Assembly (NCBI RefSeq): GCF_041146395.1
Contig: NC_090989.1
Span: forward strand, 172,887,501-172,951,500
DNA from: Eulemur rufifrons
Lineage: Eukaryota > Chordata > Mammalia > Primates > Lemuridae
Direction of reading: 5' to 3'
Length of the DNA stretch: 64,000 nt
Part shown: one piece after another, positions 11,494 through 21,214 of the stretch
Layout: each line of letters opens with the position of its first letter
Position numbering within the stretch: the first letter of the stretch is position 1
Notes under the pieces: model-generated
What the model saw: only the letters and a program-made list of their open reading frames with translations
What the model was told of the DNA's origin: nothing
Database searches by the model: none
Made by a program: the position numbers and the translations under genes

Positions 11494-12775
11494 TTAGGTC
11501 ATTAAATATGAAATGTCCAATTTTGAATCAAAAGTTTAGTTTGTTGTATCTCAAACAAGAAGCAGTGCAATTAATCAAAGTATGCGCCTAAACTATCAAC
11601 ACAATTTTGCCATCTTAACGGTAGCTTGTTTATGCCAGCAGTGAAGAAGCCTGGAGAGTGAGTGGCCATGAAATTGCGAAAGGCCTTTTCCACAGTTTGT
11701 TGAGAATCAAATATTTTTCCTTGCACGAAGTGATCCAAAGCCTGGAAGAAGTGGTAGTCAGTTGGTGCAAGGTCTTGGTGAATACAGTGAATGACACAGA
11801 GTTCCCAAGTCCAACTTCTGTAGTTTGAGCAGCATGGTTTGTGTGATGTGTGGTTGAGCATTGTCTTGCAAGAGGATTGGCCTGTCTTTATTGATCCATC
11901 TTGGCTGCTTAATCACAAGCATCCTCATCATTTCATCCAACTGGATGAAGTAGACATCTGTTGTAATCAACTAACCAGGTTTCATAAAACTGTGGTGGAT
12001 AACGCCAACGCTGGACCACCAAACAGACACCATTAGCTTTTTTTTGATGAATATTCAGTTTTGTACTGTGTTTTGGCACTTCATCTTTAGCCAGCCATTG
12101 TGCTGAATGCTTGTGATTGCCAAAAAGAATCCATTTTTCATCACAGGCAACAATCCAGCATAGAAAAGGTTTGCCTTTATGTAGTGACAGCAAAGAAAGG
12201 CAAGCTTCTAGATGATTTCTCTTCTGATGCTCATTTAATTCATGGAGTACCCATCTATCCAGCTTCTTTACCTTGCTGATTTGTTTCAAATGGTCCAATA
12301 TTGTTGGAATAGTAATGTCAAACCTTGCTGCTAATTCATGCGTAGGTTAAGATGGATTCACTTCCACTACAGCTTCAGCTCATCATTATCCACCTTGGTC
12401 TCAGGTCACCCATGTGGCTCATTTTCAAGGTTAAAATCACCAGAACAGAATTTCTCAAACCATTGACATATCATGCGTTCATTAGCCACATCCTTCCCAA
12501 ACCTCTTAGTTGACATTTTGTACTGTCTGCGCTGCATTGCTTCCACAACAGAAATCATATTCAAAAATAACACGAATTTTTGACTGATCCATGGTTTCAC
12601 AAAAACTGATCTAAAAAAATGTGAAAGATAATCAAGCCAAAGCAGGTATTTGAAAGACTGAGGATGTACCTTCACAATAAAAATAAAACAGGAAGTGTCA
12701 AAGTGAAATGTCAGAGATATCAGTTGTCAAACTTAATACTTAAGGAAATTGGACATTTCATACTTAATAACCTAA
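11494..12775 (-). mobile_element. Mariner DNA transposon, near full length (1,282 bp)
   Basis: Cut-and-paste transposon of the Tc1/mariner superfamily. The terminal inverted repeats are the first 30 bases (from 11494) and the last 30 (to 12775); they agree at 28 of 30 positions. Both start TTAGGT, as mariners often do, but the following bases ('cattaaatatgaaatgtcc') differ from the Hsmar1/MADE1 ends that I remember. The left flank is TA (11492-11493), the expected target; the right flank is CA, one transition away from TA. Length is almost that of an intact mariner (about 1.3 kb). The element lies inside an older repeat. The transposase gene runs on the minus strand and is broken. Confidence 0.93.
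11571..12592 (-). pseudogene. Mariner transposase, frameshifted relic
   Basis: A mariner transposase would bind the inverted repeats and cut and rejoin DNA in the nucleus. The likely start is the ATG at 12592 (MDQSKIRVIF...), and the natural C-terminus is SLGAYFD, before the stop at 11571. The N-terminal helix-turn-helix part includes NERMICQWFEKFCSGDF. The three catalytic aspartates can be placed: in CDEKWILF (codon at 12142-12140), in LLQDNAQPH (11865-11863) and in APTDYHFF (11759-11757). The last two codons are 106 bases apart, which is DD34D spacing plus a 1-base insertion. The coding path changes frame at least four times, and one stop lies early in the first frame, so no functional enzyme is made. 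The span is 1,022 bases, about 341 codons, close to the usual 340-350. Residue patterns resemble the cecropia/Hsmar1-type group, but I cannot assign the subfamily firmly. Confidence 0.92.
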
Positions 12776-13260
12776 CAGCTGGTTTGGGACGTGGCAGGAC
12801 ACAAGGGATAAAATAGTGTCAAATCCCACCCCAAACCACATCTCTTCATCTCTGGGTGCTGCTTTCCTCTGGATTGGTTTTAATTTCAGGAAAGAAAAAA
12901 TCTCTCCTTGAGGTGGCAAGTATAATCATTAGCCACTACTCTAGGTCGGTTTTCCACCAGGTCATAAATTCCAATGAAACACAGAACTCCTGCTTCTCAG
13001 CTAAACCCACAGAAGTCCTGGGGTCACTTTTCATGAGCCTGGCTTTGTCATACTGACAGCCAGTAACTCATTGTGTGGTCCAGAGATGGAATGGCCTACT
13101 TCTAATTGGCCGGGCCTGGGCCACATCAACCTCACCCAACCCAAATAACTAAGGAGGCAACGAGGATGATTTCCCTAGTAAAAACTAGGATATTAATCTA
13201 GGAAGAAGAAAAGATGAATGACAGATTGAGAAAAAAACAATCAATATCTAAGAACCTTAG
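12776..13260 (+). repeat. Ancient interspersed repeat, right part (host of mariner)
   Basis: Continues the repeat that starts at 11398: 'atctctgggtgctgctttcc', 'ttttaatttcaggaaagaa', and further on 'aattggccgggcctgggcca'. The same internal order (a 'ctctgg..' block, then an 'attggcc..gg.cac' block) is seen in other copies. The right edge is uncertain. Confidence 0.5.
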
Positions 13261-14210
13261 GAAAGGGGATATATTTCTTTAAGAAACTTGGACAAGAGAC
13301 CAGGAGTCCAAGGCTTTGCCACAAAGTTATGTTGAGCACCATGCTCTGATGTCTGTCATAAACAAGTTGTTTTTGCCAAATACCTTAGTTTCCAAAGAGT
13401 TAATGGTTCAGAGGATGGGGGTGGGGGAGACATTTGGATAACAGCTAGCTACCTGAACTTTGTCTGCCATTTTCCATATTAGATTTCTCTTTCTCTCCCC
13501 CGAACCCCCACCCCCACAAACACACACATTTAAATATATACAATAAGCTTATTCACCTCAGAAACAGGGATGTGATGCCAGCCAGAGGCTTTCACTAACA
13601 TGATTGAAATGTGGTTAAGTGATTTTCAAGTACACAGCGATTCGCACTGTGTGACTATAAATAGATGCTCGGGGGAAATCTCTTTCCCCAGTCCTATTGA
13701 CTTATGGAGATGTATGTGGAGATCCAAGCTCTGAGCAGAGTAAAATATGACTTTGTATTGCAGGTGCTTTTTGCCAAAGATAAAAATCACTTTACATAAA
13801 AAGAGCCTGTTCCCACCAGTGAAAAGCTGCTCTTTTGTAATAAAACACAATACTCGGGAAAACCACGTTAGCTTCTGTGCACCACTGGAGCTCAGTTTAG
13901 AGAGGCAGAGTGGTAGCAAGCTTAAAACCTAGGCATCTAGTTGCCCTGAGTTGTTCTCCTGCTTGGCCTTTTCTTAGCTGGGTGACCATACCTGCTTAGC
14001 TTGTGAAAACTTAGTTTCTTCATCTCTTCAGTGACTACGATAAAGTTACCTGAAGCATAGGGAGTTATGAGAACAAAATAAGATAAAACTCATAAAATGT
14101 GTAACATGAGGCCCCAACAAATAATTGGTGATGGGGAAGCATGTGGTTATTGAGTATATGGGAATGTAGTAAACAAGATAATGATTCAGTGTAAGTTAAG
14201 CAAAATAATA
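13261..14210. other. Non-coding stretch, nothing recognised
   Basis: Contains a short C/A-rich run (about 13500-13530) and overlapping frames on both strands (13626-13932) that look like chance. No repeat body is recognised. Confidence 0.45.
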
Positions 14211-14416
14211 AATTTTTAAAATTTCAGAACATTACAGGGGTACAAACATTTTGATTACATGATTTGCTTTTGTGCAGTTTGAGTCAAAGTTGTATGTGTG
14301 CCCATCATCAGGATAGCATGCATTGTACCCATTTGATGTGAATTTGCCCCCCTCCCACCTACTTGGTTTCCATTGAGTTTTTACTACTATATGTGCACAT
14401 GGATGTTGATTGAGTA
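14211..14416 (-). mobile_element. L1 3' UTR segment of a twin-primed insertion
   Basis: Antisense L1 3' UTR: from the A-tail remnant and 'atttcagaacattacagggg' back to 'gtgcacatggatgttgattg'. It is homologous to 30262-30480 and 61475-61700. It forms the non-inverted half of the element whose inverted half follows at 14417-15506. Confidence 0.88.
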
Positions 14417-15506
14417 TACCATAGTACAGGGCACAAAAACAAAGACATAGACCTATGGATCAGAACAGAGAACCCAAATATAAAACCATCCTTATATTGC
14501 CATCTGATCTTTGACAAGCAGACAAAAACATACATTGAGGGAAAGAATCTCTAGTCAATAAATGATGCTAGGAAAATTGGATAGCCGCATGTAGATGACT
14601 GAAACAGGATCTGCAACTCTCACCACTCACAAAAATTAATTCACGATGGATAATAGACTTTAAACCTAAGATGTGAAACTATAAGACTTATGGAAGAAAA
14701 TGTTGGAAAAACTCTTCTAGAAGAAAATGTTGGAAAAACTCTTCTAGATATACAAAGAATTTATGAACAAGACCCTAAAGGCAATCACAGCAACAACAAA
14801 ATTAACAAATGTGACTTGATTAAATTAAAAAGCTTGTGTACAGCCAATGAAACAATCATTAGAGTGAATAGGCAACCTAAAGAATGGAGAAAATATTTGC
14901 ATGCTATACATCCAGTGAAGGGCTGGTAACCAGAAGCTATAAAAAACTCAAACAAATCATCAAGAAAAAATCAAACCACCCCACAAAAAAAGTGGGCAAA
15001 AGACATGAGCAGAAGCTTTTCAAAAGGAGATAGACTAATAGACAAAACCACGTGAAAAAATGTTCAACATCTCTAATCATCAGGGAAATGCAAATCAAAA
15101 CCACAATGAGATATCACCTAACTCCAGTGAGAATGTCTTTTATCAAAAAGTCCCAAAACACAGATGCTGGTGTGGATGTGGAGAGAAGGGAACACTTATA
15201 CACTGCTGGTAGGACTGCAGACTAGTACAACCTCTATGGAAAATAGTATGAAGATACCTCAGAGAACTAAAAGTAGACCTACTATTTGATCCAGAATACC
15301 AATATTGGATATTTACTCAAAGGAAAAATCATTTTATCAGAAAAAACACGTGCACTCAAATGTTTACTGCAGCACAATTCACAGTCGCAAAGATGTGGAA
15401 TCAACCCAAGTGCCCATCAATACATGAGTAGATTAATAAAATTTGGTGTATGTACATCAAGGAGTACTACTCAGCCATAAAAAATGGTGAACTAATACCA
15501 CTTGTA
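14417..15506 (+). mobile_element. L1 ORF2 C-terminal region, inverted half of a twin-primed insertion
   Basis: Sense-strand L1 ORF2 sequence, starting near 'gcacaaaaacaaagacatag' and ending at 'atggtgaactaatacca'. It covers the region between the reverse transcriptase and the end of ORF2, including 'atatcacctaactccagtga' and 'gtggagagaagggaacactt'. Frameshifts and stops break the frame, so only pieces such as 14690-14929 stay open. The orientation is opposite to the 3' UTR at 14211-14416, and about 100 bases of L1 sequence between the two halves are absent, as expected for twin priming. A 27-base unit is tandemly duplicated at 14694-14747. Confidence 0.9.
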
Positions 15507-15879
15507 AAAATATTTTTACTCTATTTTTGAGAAACTGGATTTTTTTTTTTTTTTTAAAAAAGGGTGTTAGGTTAAGAGAGCAAGACCTGGGCTATAGTTT
15601 CTTTATGAAATAAAAGATTGAAATAGGATATAGGGTTCCCACTAAAACATTTCATGGATTTAGTTTTTGTGCATTATAAGGTCATGCTGAATGTTTTCAA
15701 GCCAAAGCTAACCTTGAAGTCAGGCCAAGCAATGATAGCTAACAGTGCTAAAATATTAAAATTGCATTTCTTTTAATACCTTCATCTTCCTATAGTTGGG
15801 TACGCATTGGGTTGGACAGTCATACTCAATGCATATCCCATTCATTCTTTTATTCTATACGGAAGAACCAAGGGTCTGG
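15507..15879. other. Non-coding stretch with a T-run
   Basis: T-run at about 15540-15556 followed by 'aaaaaagg'. No other feature recognised. Confidence 0.45.
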
Positions 15880-16418
15880 CCTGATTGTCCCTAGCTTGAT
15901 GTTAGGCACAGGGATTACATTTTAATTGGTGGAGGGGAATAAAAATGTGTAACAGAAAAATAAATGATTACAAATTATGCTACATGCTATGGATGAAAGA
16001 AAGAAAGGGAAACAAATATTTCTAGTGGGGCAGCCTCACTTTCCCATAGAATGGCCTCTAAAAAGAAGTGATAAGCTAAATTTTAGAGCAAAAAGCATCC
16101 AGTTATGCAAAGGGGAAAAAGAAAAGCATCCCAAGTAGAAGGGAAAGTAAGTAATAAGGCCCTGGGATAAGATCTGGATATATTTGAAGAACTGAATGAC
16201 AAGGATGGCTGAATTCTGGTGAGTGAGGGAGACAAAGTGATATGGAATGTGATTGGAGAAAGGAAGGGGCCAGATCATACATGGGCTTTAAAGTGCTTGC
16301 ATTGTATTCTTCGTGCATTGAGACACTATCGCAATGGACTACAGTGATATAAATTACGATTTAAAACCATTCTTGCTACTGTAGAAAAACAAATTGGAGA
16401 GTATAAGAATGAAAGCAG
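15880..16418 (-). repeat. L2 LINE, antisense (left of Alu insertion)
   Basis: Follows the familiar antisense L2 order: 'gttaggcacagggattacat', '...aaaagcatcccaagtagaa', 'aataaggccctgggataaga', then 'aaggaaggggccagatcat' and 'gggctttaaagtgcttgca'. Diverged. It continues on the far side of the Alu at 16776. Confidence 0.65.
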
Positions 16419-16775
16419 GGCCAGACTCAGTGGTTCATACCTGTAATCCCAGCACTTTGGGAGGCCAAGGGGGGAGAATTGTTTGAGGTTGGAAGTTTGA
16501 GGCCAGCCTGGGCAACATAGCAAGACCACTTCTCAAAAAAATAAAAATGAATAACAAAACTAGGTTGGTATGATGGCTCAAGCCTGTCTGTAGTCCCAGC
16601 TACTCGAGAGCCTGAGCCAGGAAGATCGCCTTGAGTCCAGGAGTTGGAGGTTGCAGTGAGCTATTATGACACCACTATGATGACACCACCCTAGGGCCTG
16701 GGGACAGAATGAGACTCTATCTCAAAAAAAAAAAAAAAAGAAAGAAAAAAAACCCAGACAGAAAAGAAAAAAACC
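16419..16775 (+). mobile_element. Alu SINE (old type)
   Basis: From 'ggccagactcagtggttcat' to an A-rich tail that runs 'aaaaaagaaagaaaaaaaa' and on to about 16775. Both monomers are present. The right monomer contains a local partial duplication ('atgacaccactatgatgaca' area, about 16664-16690). The target-site duplication 'atgaaagcag' lies at 16409-16418 and 16776-16785, so edges are well fixed. It was inserted into an L2. Confidence 0.93.
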
Positions 16776-16870
16776 ATGAAAGCAGGGAATACAGGAAGCT
16801 GTTAGAGAAATCCAGAGAAGAGTCAATGTGATCTAAACTAGGTGATAACAGTACAATGCACAGGAAGAAA
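16776..16870 (-). repeat. L2 LINE, antisense (right of Alu insertion)
   Basis: Continuation of the L2 at 15880-16418: 'gaaagcagggaatacaggaa', 'gctgttagagaaatccagag' matches the L2 stretch normally next to 'ggaagcagggagacc'. This confirms the nested order. Confidence 0.6.
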
Positions 16871-18133
16871 TATTTCAGCCTTATCCCTGGCTGTGCAACT
16901 TGCTCAAATTTCTTTTTAAATCCCTGGGACTCAGTTTCACTGTAACATGAGCAAGTAGAGCACGATCCCTAAGGACTGTGCTATACCAGTATTTTATTCT
17001 AGTTTATAAATAGCCTTAAGCTAAACCAACTCTTTCATCAAGTTCATATGGCTTTGGTGGGATGCACTCATTTGCTCTGACCAGCTTTCTAGCCAGACCC
17101 TAAGGTGGAGATGTAAGAAGATTACCCACCAAGAAATAAGAAATTAGTGCAAGTCTTACTGAGAACGGTGGGAGTTGGCTGGTCTTGAAATGGCATTATC
17201 TTTATTTTACACGTGGGGTGGCTTCAGAACAGCCCATTCAGTTGGATACACAGATGTATTTCCAGTTCCAAATTCACACTACAAATTTCATAAATCCAGA
17301 CTATGACTATTAAGTTTCACTTCGTGGTGTTTAGGATGATGGTTTTCATGAAGAAGTATAAAAGATTAAAAAGAGTAATAAGGAAAGTCATATTAAATGA
17401 AGGATTAGAAAGAGAAAACTCTCCAAACCTCCTCCAACATTTTTCTTTGTGGTGTTCAGAGGAAAATGTTAAATTAATAGAAGAACTAAACAGTGTGGGA
17501 TGCCAATACATTCAAGAAAAAGCCAAAGTTCATTTCTGCCTACAGATTCAAATGCCGCTGGCAGATCAATGTGAGCTTCACAGTGTGGTTTGCAAAAATC
17601 GTTCTGCAGCTAACATCCTCAAGGACAAGATACAGCCTGCTTTGGCTACTCTACGAGTTTGCCTGAATTGCTGTGGGAAGCGATATTTTCCACTGGGAGG
17701 ACTCTGGGAGCCTATATAGTTTCAGCACCCATAAATCAAATCATCAAGTTCTCACAAAAGTAGTGAGGGTTTTTGGTGTTTGCATTTTTTTCACAGATAA
17801 CTCTGTGTGGGGTGGGGGGGAGGGTATATGTGTATCACTAGCCTTAGAAGTTCAATGTGTGCTTCTGTTTTAAGTTAATGAGATATTATGACTTCTCCGC
17901 CTCTTTTTCTATTTCTCTCTTGTTTAGCTGTTTTCCCTAGAAATGATTCCATTAGGAAAGGACCTTGTTTTCATCATTTTATTGTTGTTGTCACAAAATT
18001 AATGTGTATCACACGTCATTTGCAGAAATAGAAGTACAGTCTCAATGGGTCTATAGAGTTAGTATTTCTTAAGGACAGCAGGCAAAAATAAATGATAAAG
18101 GTTGTATTAAATGTTTATTAAATTTTATTTTAT
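16871..18133. other. Non-coding stretch with one 138-codon reading frame
   Basis: No repeat is recognised. A frame at 17303-17719 (plus) codes for 138 residues rich in K and C, with an MKKYKRLKRVIRKV basic patch near residue 16 and CLNCCGKRYF near the C-terminus. I do not recognise a family, and there is no obvious promoter, splice signal or poly(A) signal tied to it, so I do not call it a gene. Confidence 0.4.
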
Positions 18134-18217
18134 GTATATAGCCTGATCTTTTGTACCCCCATAGTGAGCTGAAAAACAAACCAAAAAATAAATAATAAAT
18201 AAATAAATAAATAAATT
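18134..18217 (+). mobile_element. L1 3' end, lemur-type (very short)
   Basis: Only about 45 bases of 3' UTR ('tatatagcctgatcttttgt', 'acccccatagtgagctgaaa') plus an 'aaat'-repeat tail. It is the shortest copy of this L1 end in the window. Confidence 0.85.
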
Positions 18218-18224
18218 TCAAGTC

Positions 18225-18841
18225 TGCAGGATGGAGTAAGTTAATGAATACATGTTTGTGGAGCACTTGCAAGGAAGAAACTGTGGCGGGCACTGGGTGA
18301 TAGCAGTGAACTGGGAGACAAGGGTCCTGCCTCTGTAGGGCTTATAGCCAAAAGAGAAGGCAAGCGAAAGCAGCAAAGAATTAAAACGTGACAAGTAATG
18401 TTGGAGAGAAATGTGGAGGGCCATCTTTATGGCTAGTGGAAGAAGTCACACTTAAAGATAACTGTTGAAAGGTAGGAAGTGAGGAGAGATATCCAAAGGC
18501 TCAGAGATAGTGTGTTCTGTTGAAAGAGCAGAGCAAAACCAGTGTGGCTGAAAACAAAAAGAAGGAGAAAGGGCTTCGAGCAAGACCATCCACATCCTCG
18601 GAAATCAGACCGTTGAAGGCCTTGTAAGATTAGGGGACTTTTTTGCAAAAGAACCACGGTTAGGGAGACAAACACGAAACAAGTAAGCAAGATAATTTCA
18701 CACAGAGAATGTGCAACAGAACAATGGGACAGACAGTTTAAAGGAGATAACAGCCAGGATGGTCACAAATGTCCTCTCTAAGGAGGTGGCATTTGAGCAG
18801 AGACCTGAATGACACAAAAGAGCCAGCAGAGAAGAAATTTT
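18225..18841 (-). repeat. L2 LINE, antisense (left of L1 insertion)
   Basis: Antisense L2 signature: 'gtttgtggagcacttgcaag', 'cactgggtgatagcagtgaa', 'gagacaagggtcctgcctct', then 'aaaccagtgtggctgaaaac' and 'gaaggccttgtaagattagg', and later 'aggaggtggcatttgagcag' and 'agacctgaatgacacaa'. The order suggests two L2 segments joined or rearranged. Short frames inside it are not genes. Confidence 0.75.
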
Positions 18842-18850
18842 AAGAAAGAG

Positions 18851-19051
18851 AATTTCTTTTTTAATTTTTCTTTTTTTGTAGCTTTAGTAGGTACATGTGC
18901 AGATTTGGCACATGAATATATTGTGTATTGGTAAAGTCTGGGCTTTTTGTATAACCTTCGCCCAATTAGTGTACACAGTCCCCATTAAGTAATTTCTCAT
19001 CCCACAGCCCTCCTCTACCATCCTCCCATTCTGAGTCTCCTATGCCTGCTG
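18851..19051 (-). mobile_element. L1 3' UTR fragment inserted in L2
   Basis: Antisense L1 end: 'tttagtaggtacatgtgcag', 'ggtaaagtctgggctttt', 'cagtccccattaagtaa'. This 3' UTR differs from both the lemur-type and the 14211/30262/61464 type. A 9-base direct repeat 'aagaaagag' flanks it exactly (18842-18850 and 19052-19060), and L2 sequence continues on both sides. Confidence 0.82.
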
Positions 19052-19150
19052 AAGAAAGAGTATTTTAAGCAGAAGAGTAAATAGTGCAAAGCCCAGGAAG
19101 CAGGGCTGTGCTGTTTGTTTAACAAACAGAAAGAAGGGAATAGTTAATTG
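19052..19150 (-). repeat. L2 LINE, antisense (right of L1 insertion)
   Basis: 'ttaagcagaagagtaaatag', then 'tgcaaagcccaggaagcagg' correspond to the L2 stretch normally reading 'gtgcaaaggccctgaggcagg'. It continues the L2 interrupted at 18842. Confidence 0.6.
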
Positions 19151-19339
19151 GAATTGGGTCCTGGGCCTTGGGTCCAAATTCAGGGTCCAAATTCACTGCC
19201 CCCACATGCAACCACCTAACTGGGCATGCTGCTTGCTGAGGATCAGGGGCTTTTGCTGTTTCACCGTGGCAAGTACCGGACCCTAGTGACCATGCTCATA
19301 CTGTAAACTCAGTGCCTGAGGCACTGTCTAGAACCTGTC

Positions 19340-19555
19340 CAAGGGTTCCCAACCTGTGGTGAGTTGTATAATTATTTCAGTATATCCTATAATGTAATAA
19401 TAATAGAAATAAAGTGCACAATAAGTATTATGCACTTGAATCATCCCCAAACCATTTTCTCCCCTTCCCCCTTGTCCCCAGTCTGTGGGAAAAAAAAAAA
19501 AAAAATTGTCTTCCATGAAACTGGTCCCTGGTGCCAAAAAGGTTGGGGACCACTG
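19340..19555 (-). mobile_element. hAT-type DNA transposon, internally deleted
   Basis: Ends are inverted copies: 'caagggttcccaacc' at the left and 'ggttggggaccactg' at the right (12 of 15 positions match when reversed). The right half has the well-known 'ttccatgaaactggtccctg' block and the centre has 'gtgagttgtataattattt'. It is a short non-autonomous derivative with no coding capacity. I did not find a convincing 8-base target duplication. Confidence 0.7.
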
Positions 19556-19767
19556 TTAGACTCTCAGTAAAAGAATGAAGGCATCTCTCAGGTAAAGTGG
19601 CCGTATAGCTACTGTTAAAATTCTAAGACTCAAAAAAAACAATTTAAATGTTGACATTCAATCAGCCAATTTGTAATGTAATAAGAAACCCAGAAGTCAA
19701 AGCAGTCAAACCATTTGTAAAGGTAGCTACAGTCTAAATAACAAGACAGGGGAAGAAATAGTCTTAA

Positions 19768-19953
19768 GCAAGGTTTCCCAACCTCAGTACTATTAACATT
19801 TGGGGCTGAAGACCTCGGTCATGGGAGCTGTCCTGGCAATGTCTGGCAGCATCCCTAGCCCCTACCCACTAGTTGCTGGTAGCATCGCCCCCAGTAATGA
19901 CAACACAAATTGTCTCCAGACATTGCCAAATGGCCCACTTGAGATCCCTGGTA
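19768..19953 (+). repeat. Ancient DNA-transposon-like repeat (copy 1)
   Basis: Common mammalian element: 'aggtttcccaacctcagtac', 'tattaacatttggggctga', 'atgtctggcagcatccctag', 'tgtctccagacattgccaaa', ending 'gagatccctggt'. The first and last segments are roughly complementary, as in a DNA transposon. The same family occurs inverted at 59533-59771. I do not recall the name with confidence. Confidence 0.65.
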
Positions 19954-20430
19954 TAAATAAAAGTATTAATGCCATGCCACTTTTTAAAATGTTGCAGAAG
20001 TTGTTGTTGTGACACTCAGAGGGTTTTCAGTTGATTTGTGTGCAAAGTTTTCCTGAGAGGTATGATAAATATGTCCCCTGAATTGAAATACTGTACATCA
20101 TCCATGCATTCTTAGAAGAAAACAAAGATGCTTAATTTTTTATTGTTTCTTAGGGTTTGTGTTCCAACATCCATCAATGTAAAAGAAACGAGTTTCCAAG
20201 TTTTCTTTATAAATATGTAACATAATTATAGAGTAAACCTCCTTTATCATCCTGATGGGGGGTCAGACTAATATCATCTTGTATATTGAGTTTTCTCAGG
20301 ATTTTATTCTATTTTTCAAATAGTTTGGGGAGAGAAGGGAAAGGGGAAAAAAAGGTTTGATTTGCAATATGTTGAAATCTGTGGAATAACACAGTTCCAC
20401 TTCATCAAGCTGTACCACACTGCTTTCCTA
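19954..20430. other. Non-coding stretch, nothing recognised
   Basis: AT-rich; no repeat or exon recognised. Confidence 0.45.
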
Positions 20431-20590
20431 TACACTTTTAATAATTTAAAAATATAGCTTTATTGTTTTTTTCTCATGTTAAATATTCAGAAAATATAAG
20501 AAAGTATAAAAAGGAAATTAAAATCATCTATAATCCCACAATTTAGAGATAACTGTATACATTACTCTTTCATAGATTCATATACTTCTT
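20431..20590 (-). repeat. Old L1-like fragment, antisense
   Basis: Pattern 'aaaatataagaaagtataaa', 'aatcatctataatcccacaa', 'tttagagataactgtataca' matches an abundant old L1-derived stretch. The next 90 bases ('catgccaggcactgtgctca') look like a small L2 or MIR piece. Confidence 0.45.
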
Positions 20591-20769
20591 CATGAAATCA
20601 CATGCCAGGCACTGTGCTCAGGCTGGGAATACATGAGAACAAGATGTACACAGCCCTGTTTGGGTGAAACCTATTTGCATACATATTAATGTGTAGGTCC
20701 TATTTCTGTTCATACCAAATGTACCTGGACACCTAGACAGTTAAGTGTTAAATAATGGTTTAGCTGGCA

Positions 20770-21190
20770 ATTGTTTGATGGTGAGTGACAGAAACCTGAA
20801 AAACACTAACTTAAAGGCAAAAGGTATTATCTGATTTGTATAATAAATTTGAAAGAGAATCACCCAAGGCTGATGCAGTGAGTTTATCCTTCCATGGGAA
20901 ACCCAAGCTCCTCCTGGCTTCCCATTGTGCCGTTTCAAAGCACGGAACTGTTGCCTCTAAGCTTGCAAAACAGCTTCTCCTTCTTCAGCTATTTATCCAG
21001 GTTCTAGGTTGCCAAAGTGAAGAAGAGCAGGAAAAAAATAAAAAAAGCAGGAACCACCTGAATCTGAGCCATAAACCAGCTTTCTCAGGACTTAAAAGAG
21101 TTATCCCAGCAACATCCATATATATCTCATTGGCTAGAACTATGTCACATGGACCCCAAGATGCAAAAGGTGGAAAAAATAGTACAAACT
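20770..21190 (+). repeat. Ancient interspersed repeat (same family as 11398-13260)
   Basis: Opening 'gtgacagaaacctgaaaaac' and 'actaacttaaaggcaaaagg' match the opening at 11398; the end 'tctcattggctagaactatg', 'tcacatggacccc' matches the later block of the family. The 120-codon frame at 20836-21198 lies in this repeat and is not a gene. Confidence 0.5.
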
Positions 21191-21214
21191 TGTATTAAGC
21201 TAAAAGTGATGGAC

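Noticed and set aside
20836..21198. 120-codon plus-strand frame
   Set aside because: Lies inside an ancient interspersed repeat shared with 11398 and 51722.
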